NCBI GenBank assembly: GCA_022749755.1
Contig: CM040443.1
Coordinates: 19,079,228 to 19,143,227, forward strand
From: Azadirachta indica
Taxonomy: Eukaryota > Streptophyta > Magnoliopsida > Sapindales > Meliaceae
Reading direction: 5' to 3'
Length of the DNA stretch: 64,000 nt
Every line of letters starts with the position of its first letter. The first letter of the stretch is position 1. Positions 38,026 to 49,105 of the stretch are shown piece by piece. The notes beneath the pieces were generated by a model. It did no database searches. It had not been told where the DNA came from and saw only the letters and a program-made list of their open reading frames with translations. A program made the position numbers and the translations under genes.

Positions 38026-38138
38026 CAATTTCTCGGTACTCTCAGCAGTTGCCTACTACTACTATTATATAAATAAACTAGCAATTTCACAATACTCTCA
38101 GCGGTTAGCCTACTACTACTATTGTATAAATAAACTAG
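38026..38138 (+). promoter_or_regulatory. Tandemly duplicated core promoter of the SET gene
   Basis: Two adjoining units, 38026-38081 and 38082-38138, share CAATTTC, ACTCTCAGC(A/G)GTT, CCTACTACTACTATT and TATAAATAAACTAG. Each has a TATA box: TATATAAA at 38066-38073 and TATAAATA at 38125-38132. The ATG at 38196 lies 71 bases after the second box. Two start-site clusters about 57 bases apart would be expected. Confidence 0.65.
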
Positions 38139-38195
38139 CACAGCAGTTGCAGCTCTTTCTCTATCCCTCATATTTGCTTCAATTCGAGTTCTTCA

Positions 38196-41100
38196 ATGGA
38201 GGATGTTGAGGTAAACCACACAACCCTTTTACGCCCATAACTTTTTTTTTTTCTTTTTGTTATTTATGCTAAAAATGATTGATTATTACCTTTATAGCAG
38301 ATATTATGCGTCAAATTATTCTAAATTTATATTTCCTTAGTTGCTTTGCTCTATTTCTCAGCAACTGAGCTGACCAACTGTATTGCCATTCTTATGAAAA
38401 TTCTGGATTTATTTTGAGATTTATATAGCTCTATAGGCTTTATGTTTGAGAAGATGCGTACATGTATGCCAATAAATCCGTTTTATAGCGTTATATTTTT
38501 GAAATATCTGCTGCTTCTTAGGATCTCTTATTGTCTTTGTTTATATCAAGTTTGTATTACATGTGAATCAAGTCGAATGAACTTATATTTTTAGCTTATA
38601 TTTGTAAGTGTTGTGATTTTGCTTAATTTGAACGCATAATAGCTAAACTGTTTTATAAATACCACTTTTGCTCGGCAGCTAACGTCTACCAATGACTCAC
38701 CAAATTATGTTTGATAGCTAGTGAATAAAAAATGGAACACCTCAACCCCAAACTTACTCTTAGTAAACTTTGGTTTTGTTAATTGGTCTTCTGGCATTTC
38801 TTCTTTTTAGCCATTGTTGTGACTTCGACTGGGAAATTGATGTTTAACTGTCATGAAAACAAGTGAACAACAATATGAGAGGAATATAGGTACAAAGAAA
38901 TCCCCAAAGCTGCTTGGTGAACTTGAAAACCAAGGCCCCTGCCTACCCTTGCAATGTTTGGGAAAGAGGAAACTTGTGGCCTTTTCTTTTAGGGCTGACT
39001 CAAGGGAGTGTGAGGCTTTAGGTGATGAACTTAATTGAGCCATTTGGTTCACTGTAGAAAATTAACTGCAAATGAAGATAAGGCTTTTCATGTGCGAATA
39101 CGGGCGCCAGGCGCCAGGCCCCAGGGAAAGGGAACCCAAAATAATATTGATTTTGTGAAGAATAACAGTTGATTAGAAAGGCATGTAAAAATAGAACCTG
39201 CATATTGATAGTAATTGTTTCTTTTAATTTTTGACCCCAAGATACATAGACCAGACCTTATAGGAGCAAGCCACTGGGCTGATCACTCAACTAACCCCTT
39301 GATGGTAATGAATTAGTAATTTAATTGATAAATTTGTAATTTGTATTAATCACCTTCTACAGCATGTAGGTACATTCTCACTCTCTTGATAAAGTGTATG
39401 TTTGTTATTTGCTGTAGTTAGTTTTGATTTTTTTTTTTTTTTTCTTATCATACTTCAAGTGAAAGGGAAGAAAAGAAATTTACTGCTGATAACTTTTTTC
39501 ATCATTGCAGCTACACTCATCCAGAGACACTTTGGAGAATGGTAATGGATGTTCATTGGTTCTTGAGCTCAATGAAGATGATCCTTTATTCAATAAAAAG
39601 AAGGTGACAAATGCAATGGTCGTTGAGAAAAAGAAAACTTTTTAATTTTCTTAAAAAGTTGCTGATTTTTTAAATTGTTTATGACAGTTGATTATATCTT
39701 TGAAAGAAAAATGTTCACTGTAATTATCCTGTCTTGTTATATTGTGGATATTATATTCTTACATTTCCACAAATAATATAGTCTAATTTGCTTAATATTG
39801 TAGTATTATTTACACTGAGAACTACTCCAATGTGATTAAGTTGCTAAATGCTGAGTTCTCATCATCTTTCTTTTTCTTTTGACAGAAACTACTACGTGAT
39901 AAGGGTTTTGGTGTGAAGGAAAAAATCCACTTTCAAAGGTCTTCATGTCCTGATTCAATAAGCAATATTTTAGAAACAATGCTTCAGATAGGAAGAATCG
40001 TCCACTTAGATGAGGTAAATTGAAAATTGAGAATAAATTTTCTTTACTCTTCGAACATGCTGGGATGCTCTTCATATGAATCTATTGAATTAAGTACTTG
40101 CCTCTTAACTTGTTCCCTATCTATGAAGTATGAGCTGCTTACAATTTGGCTTGAGGGTCTATGTAGAAGTACTTGCTTCTGTCTTCTGGAATCCAGATGT
40201 TTGCTCGTCTTCCTGACTTGTCACAATTAAAAGAAAATTGAAGAAAACATATTGTCTTGTAGCCTTGGCATGATTAATGCTTATATATTGAGTTTATTGC
40301 GGTGCAGGTGGAACTCTATTTTGGTGAATCTGAGACACAGTTGGGATATTACAGCCATAGAAATGAGTTGGAAGCCCTCAATTCGATCCTTATGCTTGTT
40401 AATACCTCACTCTCTTGTCCAATGCAAAACCAACTTAATGTTCGGAAAGAATTACGAGATGCAATTATTCACAAGCTCCAGCAGTTTGGGAATCAGATGT
40501 CAGAGGATGCTAAAATTGATAAAAGCTATACTTGTGAAAAGGAAAAGTGTTTAGTACAATGGGGTGTAAACAATGGCGTTAAAACAAAGCTGGAGATTGC
40601 TTGTAAGTTTTCAAGATTAAGATGGCTTCTGTGATGTTTTCTTACTAGCATCTGGTCTACCCTTTTACATTTCTTTTGCATGCTGCTGGGGATTGGGGGA
40701 GTGCATTGTATTACATGTTGTTATTGGAAGCACTTCCTTTCTCATTGATACATTCAAGTTTGGTTTTCATTATATTATATTTTTTCATGCTGCACTATAG
40801 ATGTAGATGGAGCTGGTAGAGGAGCCATTGCAACAGAAGATTTGAAAGTTGGAGATGTTGCTTTAGAGATCCCTGTATCTATTATCATTTCGGAGGATCT
40901 TGTCTACAAATCTGATATGGTATTATTATCATTTCAAAAATGTGTAATATTTATGTCAATGATTCTTTGAACTTCACCAATGTTAAGTTACACTGATTAT
41001 TATGATTCTGAGAAAAATGTTCAGAAAGTCTTGAAGGACCAAGTAGTATAAGTGACCTGCCATTTAAAGAACGTTGTTAGTTATTGTGCTACTATGAGAA

Positions 41101-44100
41101 CAAATTGCCTTCCACTAGAGCTGCAATTCTTATTTTCTATATTTGATAAGAAAACCTCTTAGGTTAATATGACTGGTAGGATAGGAATTGAACCCACATA
41201 TTTTAGATTCATGATCCAGTGCTCTTGGATTGAGAGTTAGCTACATCTGCCCCTCCACTGTTTGGATAAAACAAAATGCAAAGATTTCAACTGCTACAGA
41301 TAACGCCATTATGGTTCTTACTTTTTATATCTTGCCTTTTGAATATACTAGAACCAAGATAAAAGAGACAAAATATTTGTGTCCAAAAGAAGCTATATGG
41401 AATTAAGCCTAAGAGAGGGGAAAAATACCTGTGCAGGATGAGAAGGACATGGTTTTAGGTGGCTGAGCAGTTGACATAAGGAAATTTAAATGTATATGAT
41501 ATTATATTGTTGTAAAGCAAAATATTAGTGAATTTAAAGGCATTTGCAAACTCTTGGTGGCTCTAAAGATGTTCTTTGTCTGTATCACATGTCTCTATTA
41601 ATGTTGATCTGTAGTCTTGTTCAATCATCTTTGTTCAGTAAAGCATATAATTCTCAGATGTGACAAACCCTAGACATCAAAATCTTGGCCGAGTTTAGTG
41701 TTGTTGAAGACTTTATCTGATCGCAGTGTGATGTGTTGGCAAAGATTGATGGAATGTTCTCTGAGACTATGTTGTTGCTGTGGAGCATGAAAGAGAAGCA
41801 CAATTGTGATTCGAAATTCAAGAATTACTTTGACAGTCTACCACAAGAATTTAATACAGGTATGATTGTTTGTTTTGACACACTTTCTCTGGGCTAATTT
41901 GACTATGCATATGTTCTTGCCATGGCCATTTGAGGTGCACCTGCATTAGTTCTTCCTTTGGAGGATTAGTTCTCTTTTCAAGTAAGGTAATGTCTTGCTG
42001 TTACATCAAATTCTTTGAAAATATTGATGGATGATTGCTAAACAATCTTTGTCAATGTTGTAACTCATAAACTTACATCCCTTTAGGCTTTTGGAAGTGA
42101 TATAACTTTTTTTGTGAAGTCGTAGCTATATTTTGTACCCATTGTAGAGCTTGTAGTTTCATTTGAAGATGAAATAAAATAATTTGAGGAATGTGGTTTT
42201 AAAAGATGAGTTATTCCATTTTGGCAATAATGGTTGGTTTCTGCATTCACCATTCTACCAATTTTTTTTCAACGTTGTTTTGGATAAGGCTCTACGAAGA
42301 ATTACTAATAATCAAATTTTGAATTGAATTTTAATATGTTTACAATGATTTAGTGCAAACTAATCATGTTTGCCATCATCAGTGGTAGTTTAACTTTTGT
42401 TGAGCGGTGTTAATGACTTCTATCTCTTAAAAATTATGTAAATACTGAAACCTATGAGCCAGTAATTATTATTGTGAAACCCCTCAAAGGAATCTGCAGT
42501 TTTATTCATTCTCAGGGGAACATTCTGTTATTTGCTTGAGTATCATTGTAGACAAAACTTAAACAATTAGCAATTGCAGATACTCTATTTAGTCGATGCA
42601 TGTAGTTTACAGTGGGAAAGAAGTTAGCTCTCTCTTTTTCCTTAGGACCGATGAATTGTTACATTAAAGCTACATGATACTTTTGCATGTGGGTGTGTAC
42701 ACAGGGAGATAAACATTTTTCATTTTAAAATTTCTAATTTCTAACACTATTTTTCATGCTTTATTTTTTTCCATGGCTACAGGATTGAGCTTTGGAGTTG
42801 ATGCAATTCTGGCTTTAGAAGGGACCTTGCTATTAGAAGAAATCATGCAAGCAAAAGAGGTTATCCAGCCATCCATGCACTATTGATAAATTTAACTTTT
42901 TTTTGACCTTTGTGCTTTGCCTCTTTCAAGAAGACTGTGGTTGTTGGAGAAGAGTGTTAATTCTGTTGGAAATGAGTTTGCATCTTTGAGTTTGAAGTGG
43001 TGATTTGGTATCTGCAACTAACCAAATGCAACTAAAGTTGTCTTAACCTGTGAAAGTAAATTAGGAAATAAAAACGTTTTCATGTTTTGATTCATTTAGA
43101 TATTATTGTATCTGTTTCAGCTAACTTAATTTATTTGCCTATTCTGCGAGAACTAGGTAGTTGAATATATTACAGCTGCTTGCCAATTTTTCCTGAATAC
43201 TAAATGGAGTTCAAGAAATAGCACTAAAGTCCTATGGATTCTTATTGTCATGCCAAACTTTGACATGTCTAATGATTAAAAAAATCAATAGGAATTGAGT
43301 TGGAAGTCCTTCCATTTCAGCTTTTTCCTTTCTTTTCTTTTTTTTTCCCCAAATCTGATCTTTTTTGGGAAATATAAACTGCTGAACTGTTTCTGGTAGG
43401 AACAATTCATGTCTTGCTTCCTACTTCTTTCTATATATGCATGACTTGGGTAAATCTAGGGGGAAAGAACTTGCTGAATACAATGGTCTTCTTTCTTACC
43501 CTTTGCAGCACTTGCGCGTTCAATATGATGAATTGTTCCCTGGACTATGCAATGATTATCCTGATATATTTCCTCCAGAGTTCTACACATGGGAGCAGTT
43601 CTTATGGGCTTGTGAACTCTGGTACTCTAATAGCATGAAAGTCAAGTTTGCTGATGGAAAGCTGAGGACTTGTTTGATTCCTATTGCAGGCTTCCTTAAC
43701 CACTCGGTATTTTCCATTCCTTCCTTTTCTCCCACAATTTGGTGCTCTCTGCTCCTCATTTTATGTCCATGTGGTAAAAACAGAAGTATTGCTCTTGAAG
43801 TTGTGGCATTTACTATCAACCATGGGGTTTCAATTTAGGCCACAAGTAGATGCTACTATGTATATTGCATTATACTAACCATGTTTCTCACTTTAAGTTG
43901 TTACAATCGTATGACTAGTTCCATCTTTGAAATTGTTATATCTTGGTTATCGTGGATATTGGGGCTCTATAGTCATAGTATACATTATTGAGCATATTTT
44001 TGTATTTTTCAAAATCATGTTTGTATTTTGGTTCTTTGACAGTTATATCCTCACATAGTGCACTATGGCAAAGTAGATTCAGCAACAAATTCCTTGAAGT

Positions 44101-45187
44101 TTCCTTTGTCAAGGCCTTGCAGTGCTGGAGAACAATGTTGTCTTAGTTATGGGAAACTTCTCTACTTCGCATCTAATTACATTCTACGGCTTCTTGCCAC
44201 AAGGAGACAACCCATATGATGTTATTCCCATAGGTGTGTATTAGCTCTTCACCTGCTTATTTTTGTCCATGGACACCTTTTCAGGTGTTAGAAATTTTGG
44301 GTACTTCCCCATTTGATATAATATCATGTATCATGAATTCACCCTCTTCTCTAGTCCTCTACAGGTACATGCTCACTTGTTGTCAACGTATCTATGTATT
44401 ATATACCATGGATAATTTATCAATCATTGTTTGGGTGCAGATATTGATGTTGGCCAGGTTGATGGTGAAGAGGATTGCCCCATGTCTAACTGGACCACCC
44501 ACATGGTGCGGGGCACTTGGCTCTCAAAGAATCACAATATTTTCTATTATCGGTTGCCATCACCGCTATTAGATTATTTAAGGAGAGTTCGGAATCCTAT
44601 CTGGCAGGAAAAGACCCTTGTAATTTTCTTTTTCCTATTTCTTCATCTTTTATGCATTCCTCTGCACCATTTCTGATTATAACAACTGGCCAACTTTTAA
44701 TAGATTCTCTTCAATGTTCTCAGTCTTACCATATAGCATTTTGAATTTTTAGTTGTCAAATTGTGTGCACTTAACTTCGATGATTGGTTCTCTTCCTGAA
44801 TTATTTATATCTGTTCAGATCTTTACATATGCGATTTAATTTTTCAAATTTTCCAGCTGCAAGCTAACCTGGAAAGTGAATTGGAAGTTCTTGAAGATCT
44901 CCAAGTTACTTTCGGTGACATGATGGAAAATCTTGGTGATGCAGATCTTGTGGATGGGTAAATCAATATCTAGCAATTATTAGCACAAAATTTGTAATTG
45001 CAGCATTAAAACATTCCTTTTTCTAAAAGAGATTATGCGTGATGCTTGCAGAGAAAACACAATTTGGGATGTAAAGCTAGCAGTGGGGTTTAAAAATCTG
45101 CAAAGGAGGATTCTCTCCTCAATTTTAACTTCATGTGCTGCTGGTCGCAAATTGGTCGAAGATGAGTTATCCAGATTGACATCATAG
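38196..45187 (+). CDS. SET-domain (Rubisco-LSMT-type) lysine methyltransferase, frameshifted
   Basis: Twelve exons with GT-AG borders and consistent phases: 38196-38210, 39511-39603, 39886-40014, 40308-40602, 40801-40919, 41727-41859, 42783-42859, 43509-43706, 44043-44233, 44441-44619, 44857-44957, 45052-45187. The SET domain starts near residue 178 (YVDGAGRG), continues through GFLNHS (348-353, the NHS cofactor motif) and reaches the catalytic-region SYG (388-390). A C-terminal part resembling the Rubisco-LSMT substrate-binding region follows. Exon 9 is 191 bases where phase requires 190: an extra A in 44154-44156 shifts the frame at codon 391 and gives a stop at 44217-44219, cutting the protein to 411 of about 554 residues. 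Downstream exons stay open in the other frame, so either the base is a sequence error or the gene broke recently. It resembles Arabidopsis At2g18850 by recall. The substrate is unknown. Confidence 0.85.
41175..41253 (-). repeat. tRNA-derived remnant (SINE-like or plastid trnH-like) in SET intron 5
   Basis: Read on the minus strand it begins GGGGCAGATGTAGCTAAC and ends GGGTTCAATTCCTATCC. The second block is a good RNA polymerase III B box / T-loop; the first resembles a D-arm or A box. The order and several words (GATGTAGC, CTGGAT..TGAATC, GGGTTCAATTCC) recall plastid tRNA-His, but the anticodon position reads ATG and the acceptor arms do not pair well. It could instead be the tRNA-like head of a short retroposon. 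Not a functional tRNA gene. Confidence 0.45.
44154..44219 (+). other. Frameshift site and resulting premature stop in SET exon 9
   Basis: After TCTTAGTTATGGG the reading frame meets AAAC. With one A fewer, the frame continues into NFSTSHLITFYGFLP, the conserved follow-on of SET proteins, and exits the exon in the phase that exon 10 needs. As given, translation runs 21 codons further and stops at TGA 44217-44219. Confidence 0.85.
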
Positions 45188-48100
45188 TAGTGAGGACATG
45201 GTTGGCTAGATGAGCTGGCTGGAAGCGTAGCATGTCTGCTTCCATTTCAGAAGTGGCATATCCAAACTCAATCACAGGTAAAAGTACCTATTTAGGATGC
45301 CAATTTTTTTCTTTTACTTGCATATAAGCCTCAAACCTACTGGAAATTCGCTGATTTGGATTTTACTGTTCCCTCGGTTGAAATTTCGTTTACATGATTG
45401 GTTATTGCCTAATGGTAGAATCATAGTGGCAAGATCTCTATCTTGGCACGACATGCACACATGATCATTCCGCATGAATTGTCAACCGTATTTGTAGTAT
45501 AACATGCTAGTGTTCTTTGGACAATACCACACACAGCCCCAAAATCATACTTGTATTAACATCAGCCATAAGATCCATGAACTGTCAGAATCGGGAAACA
45601 TTTCTGACGTATTATTTTGTTTGTCCCTTTCCTGATGCAAGCGGCGTGAAGCGTGCATTCCAACTTATTGCAAGTTGTGTCAACGCATTGGATTTTAAAT
45701 TCTTTTTTCGCAAGTGCTTTTGGTTCGTATGCTTAAGCGAGAATGCCCATTACCTATGTCTGCTCTCGCTTTTTAGCTAATATTTTATTATTTTTTATAT
45801 TTTTTTAATATTTTATTATTCTATGACTCTTATTTTATTTTTAGTTTTATTTTTTGATTTAATTGATTTATAAAATAATAAAATTAAAAATATTAAAAAT
45901 ATTTAAGAATAAAATTAAAAGAGAATCAAATATTAAAAAAATTATAAAAAGATAATGGAACAGTCATTCAAAAATGAGGGGACACCCTATTCTTAATAGC
46001 ATTTTGGTAATGGCACCAAATATATACCCAATCTCTTAGTGACTAGTTGGTATTGACAATGAAATCAAAAGGAACAGTGCAAAAAAAAAAAAGGTGTGCT
46101 TATTACTTTTAAATGTGTGGTCAATACGCCCTCTAGCAAAATTGTTTAGTTAGAGAGTGCCAAAAGAAATGTTGTTTTCTTTGTTTTTTTGGTTGTGAGG
46201 ATAAGATCTGAATAACTAAATTGACTTGTGCCATTAATTGTCTTTATTCTGCCACAACATCATTTATAATTTTGTTGCTCTGGTGATCATTTTCTTTTTA
46301 TTATTATTGAGGAAGTGCTTATTAGTTCTTTGGGTTGGAAAATGTCATTGACCACCCTTCAGATCCGATCAAATTACGGATAGATCTAAAATTATTTTGG
46401 TCTAGAAATTTAGACCCTATCTGAAAACCATCATAGGTCTTGAATCTCTCATAACTTCTTTGTTTGTTTTATTTATTTTTAATTTTTTTTAAAATATTAC
46501 AAAAATATAAATTCAATTACTCAGCAATTATGATGTAATCAAGATTAAAATTCCAAACTTCTACTTAATTAGGACCCCCAACCTAACTTCTGTGATGAGT
46601 CATCAAAGTAGGTGTCCCTCTAATTAAATTAAATTTGTGAAAATAAAAATATATATAATTTGTTGTTGTAATAAGCATTATTGTTTTGAAGGTTGTTTGA
46701 CTTTTTAGATGAGGGTTACCTAAAGCATATGACTCATGGAGCATGATGATAATGGACTAAATTATCTATTCAGATTACCAGAGTCCCACTTATTTGAATA
46801 ACCTTTAATTACAGCATGGAAAATGCTCTTAACACGAGAATATCTCAGAATATTAAAATAATATTCTTTGTTATAAGGCACCACTACTAGTCTGAATGAC
46901 CTATAAAAATTCTCTTTAAGAAATAATTTTAATTTTAATTTTAATTTTAAGAATAATAATTTAATAGGTCCAAGTCATATTTTAAACATGGGAGTTAGGC
47001 ACACACTAACCGGACCAGCAGATTCACCCTCTATATAATAACCACCATTTACCAACTGCCAACTGCCAAAAGCAAAAAATAAAATTCCTGTATTTTTTTA
47101 AATATTTAAATTACTTACAAATCAGAATAATTATAAAAGAAGAAAATTAAATCCTTAATTATTACCATTAAATATTTATTAATGTGTTTTCCGTTTTTTA
47201 AATAGTAAAAAGATTAAGATCGTACATGGCTCGTAATGTAAAGTTTTTACCATTTTAGTTTACATTTAATAAAATAAAATAAATTAAAAAAAATTAGTTG
47301 TTACACTCGTTCACTTGAGAGGCAGAGGCAGTTAAAGTGGTAGTTAAGTGAGGTTGAGACTAAGTTTACGCTTTTATTTATTTTTCAAGTAAAACAAAAT
47401 GATGAATTTTTATTTTTTTCAGAAAAATTAAATGAATTATTTCGTTATTTTTCCCTTGACAGTTGATATTCTCCATCATTACCATCGACCAGTCTTCGCC
47501 ACGCTACCCGTGACAAATATAATTAACGTATTATAGTATTTTACAACTGTTTTTTATTTTTAAAAGTGTTTAATTATAAATATTTTTGTATATTCATTTT
47601 TTATATTATTTAATTATGCAAATATATAAATAACATTTATGCGTTTCAGAATATTTCAATACATTATTTTGAAAAGTGTTATGAGTAAAATTGTCAAATA
47701 TTTCATTATCCAAAATTGCCACTTAATTTTTTTGGTTCTTTTCTTGTCTCAATGACTATGTTAACTAATATGTGTGAATAGAAAGATTAATTGGTTTCTA
47801 AAGTATCGACAAATGTATATTTTAACTTCAATAACTTGAAAATTATTTATTTAACTTTCATTTAATACTAATGACATGCTTAGAATAAATCGAGGTTAAT
47901 ACCATTAGATTTCATATTTTTTAATGTATGAGAAGGTAATGATTAATTTTGAGAAATAAAGTATAAAAGAAGGTTAATATTTTTTATGAGTATGGCTTAT
48001 TTAATTTATTGAAAATTAAATGGTTAATTTTTAAACAATTACAATTAAAATATACATTGAATTATATTTTAGAAATTTAGTAATTTTTTTCTTATGTCTA

Positions 48101-49105
48101 ATGATATTATTTATCACAATAATAAAAATAATAAAATATTATTAAAAATAAAAAAGACCTCAAATTAATTATTGAAAGGAGAGTTCATAAAAATAATTAA
48201 TACTATTATATCAAATTTAGTTATAAAGTTATTATTTTAATTGATACGATATTAACTCACGGGAGGGACGAATTTTAATATATACAATTAATTAAAATAT
48301 TAAATTAAGTTATATATCAAACTAGTATTATCTTTTAAACAAATAAATTAAAGAAAACAGGTAAAATAAAGGTTTTAGTTATCTTTGTTGTATAAAAGCT
48401 ATTAAGTGCACTAAAGATTTATTAATTCCAATGGTCTAGCATATTATTGCATTTCTATAATCTATGTCCATAAATTAAGGAAAAATATTAAAAATAAATA
48501 TTATGTTGTATAATTAGATACTAAATAGGCCGTTGATGGGACCCACATTTAAAGGAGATGAGTTGGCCAACCACAATCACATCCTGGCTGTGGCACCTCA
48601 CCACACTCCACTTGCTTGTCCTTTCCTTCTCGCCAACCGCCGACGGCGTTTTTGCTTTCTCAAGTTATCACATACAAACGAGAGTACACATTACACACAA
48701 AAGTTACCCAACTGATAAATGCGACGTCTGTAACAACGTGTCGAATATTTGTTGGTTATATAATTTAAAATAAGATAGATTTGGTTACAGATGATGGTAC
48801 CTCTTATTACTTAAACAAAACAAAAGCCTGGTTAACTTCCCCAAACAAAAGGAAGGAGGAGAGGGAGGAAGAAGAGAAAGAAATCTGAATTACGTCTCTT
48901 TCCTCTTTCTCTTTCTCCTCTGCTAATATTTGCTTTTCATTTCTCTTTCATCATTCCTTGCTTCTGCTTAGCTCGGAAGGGAAAGGGAGAGAAGAGAAGG
49001 GAAGAGAAGCATTTCATTCTATCCATTTATATCTTTTTATTTAATAATTATTTCAGTTTATTGTTGTTGTTGTTATTGCTGCTGCTATTGTTGGTGGACG
49101 TGAAG
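45188..49105. other. AT-rich intergenic region
   Basis: The first few hundred bases are probably the SET gene 3' UTR. The rest has poly-A/T and TTTAAT-type runs, with no gene, RNA or intact transposon seen. The last 250 bases include alternating purine and pyrimidine tracts in the likely 5' leader of the next gene. Confidence 0.6.
48851..49009 (+). promoter_or_regulatory. GA / CT / GA strand-switching tracts before the syntaxin-like gene
   Basis: A purine tract (48851-48883) is followed by a pyrimidine tract (48894-48920) and another purine tract (48975-49009). The first two are nearly reverse complements and could pair. Such tracts are common in plant promoters and 5' leaders; the role here is not known. 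Confidence 0.45.

Noticed and set aside
38807..39203. Frames on both strands in SET intron 1, one with PSSFGDFF
   Set aside because: No recognisable domain, within an intron, and both strands open by chance.
49061..49105. In-frame poly-Leu extension of the syntaxin-like protein
   Set aside because: It begins with TTG, not ATG, and comes from a TTG/CTG repeat in the leader; the ATG at 49106 fits the family start.
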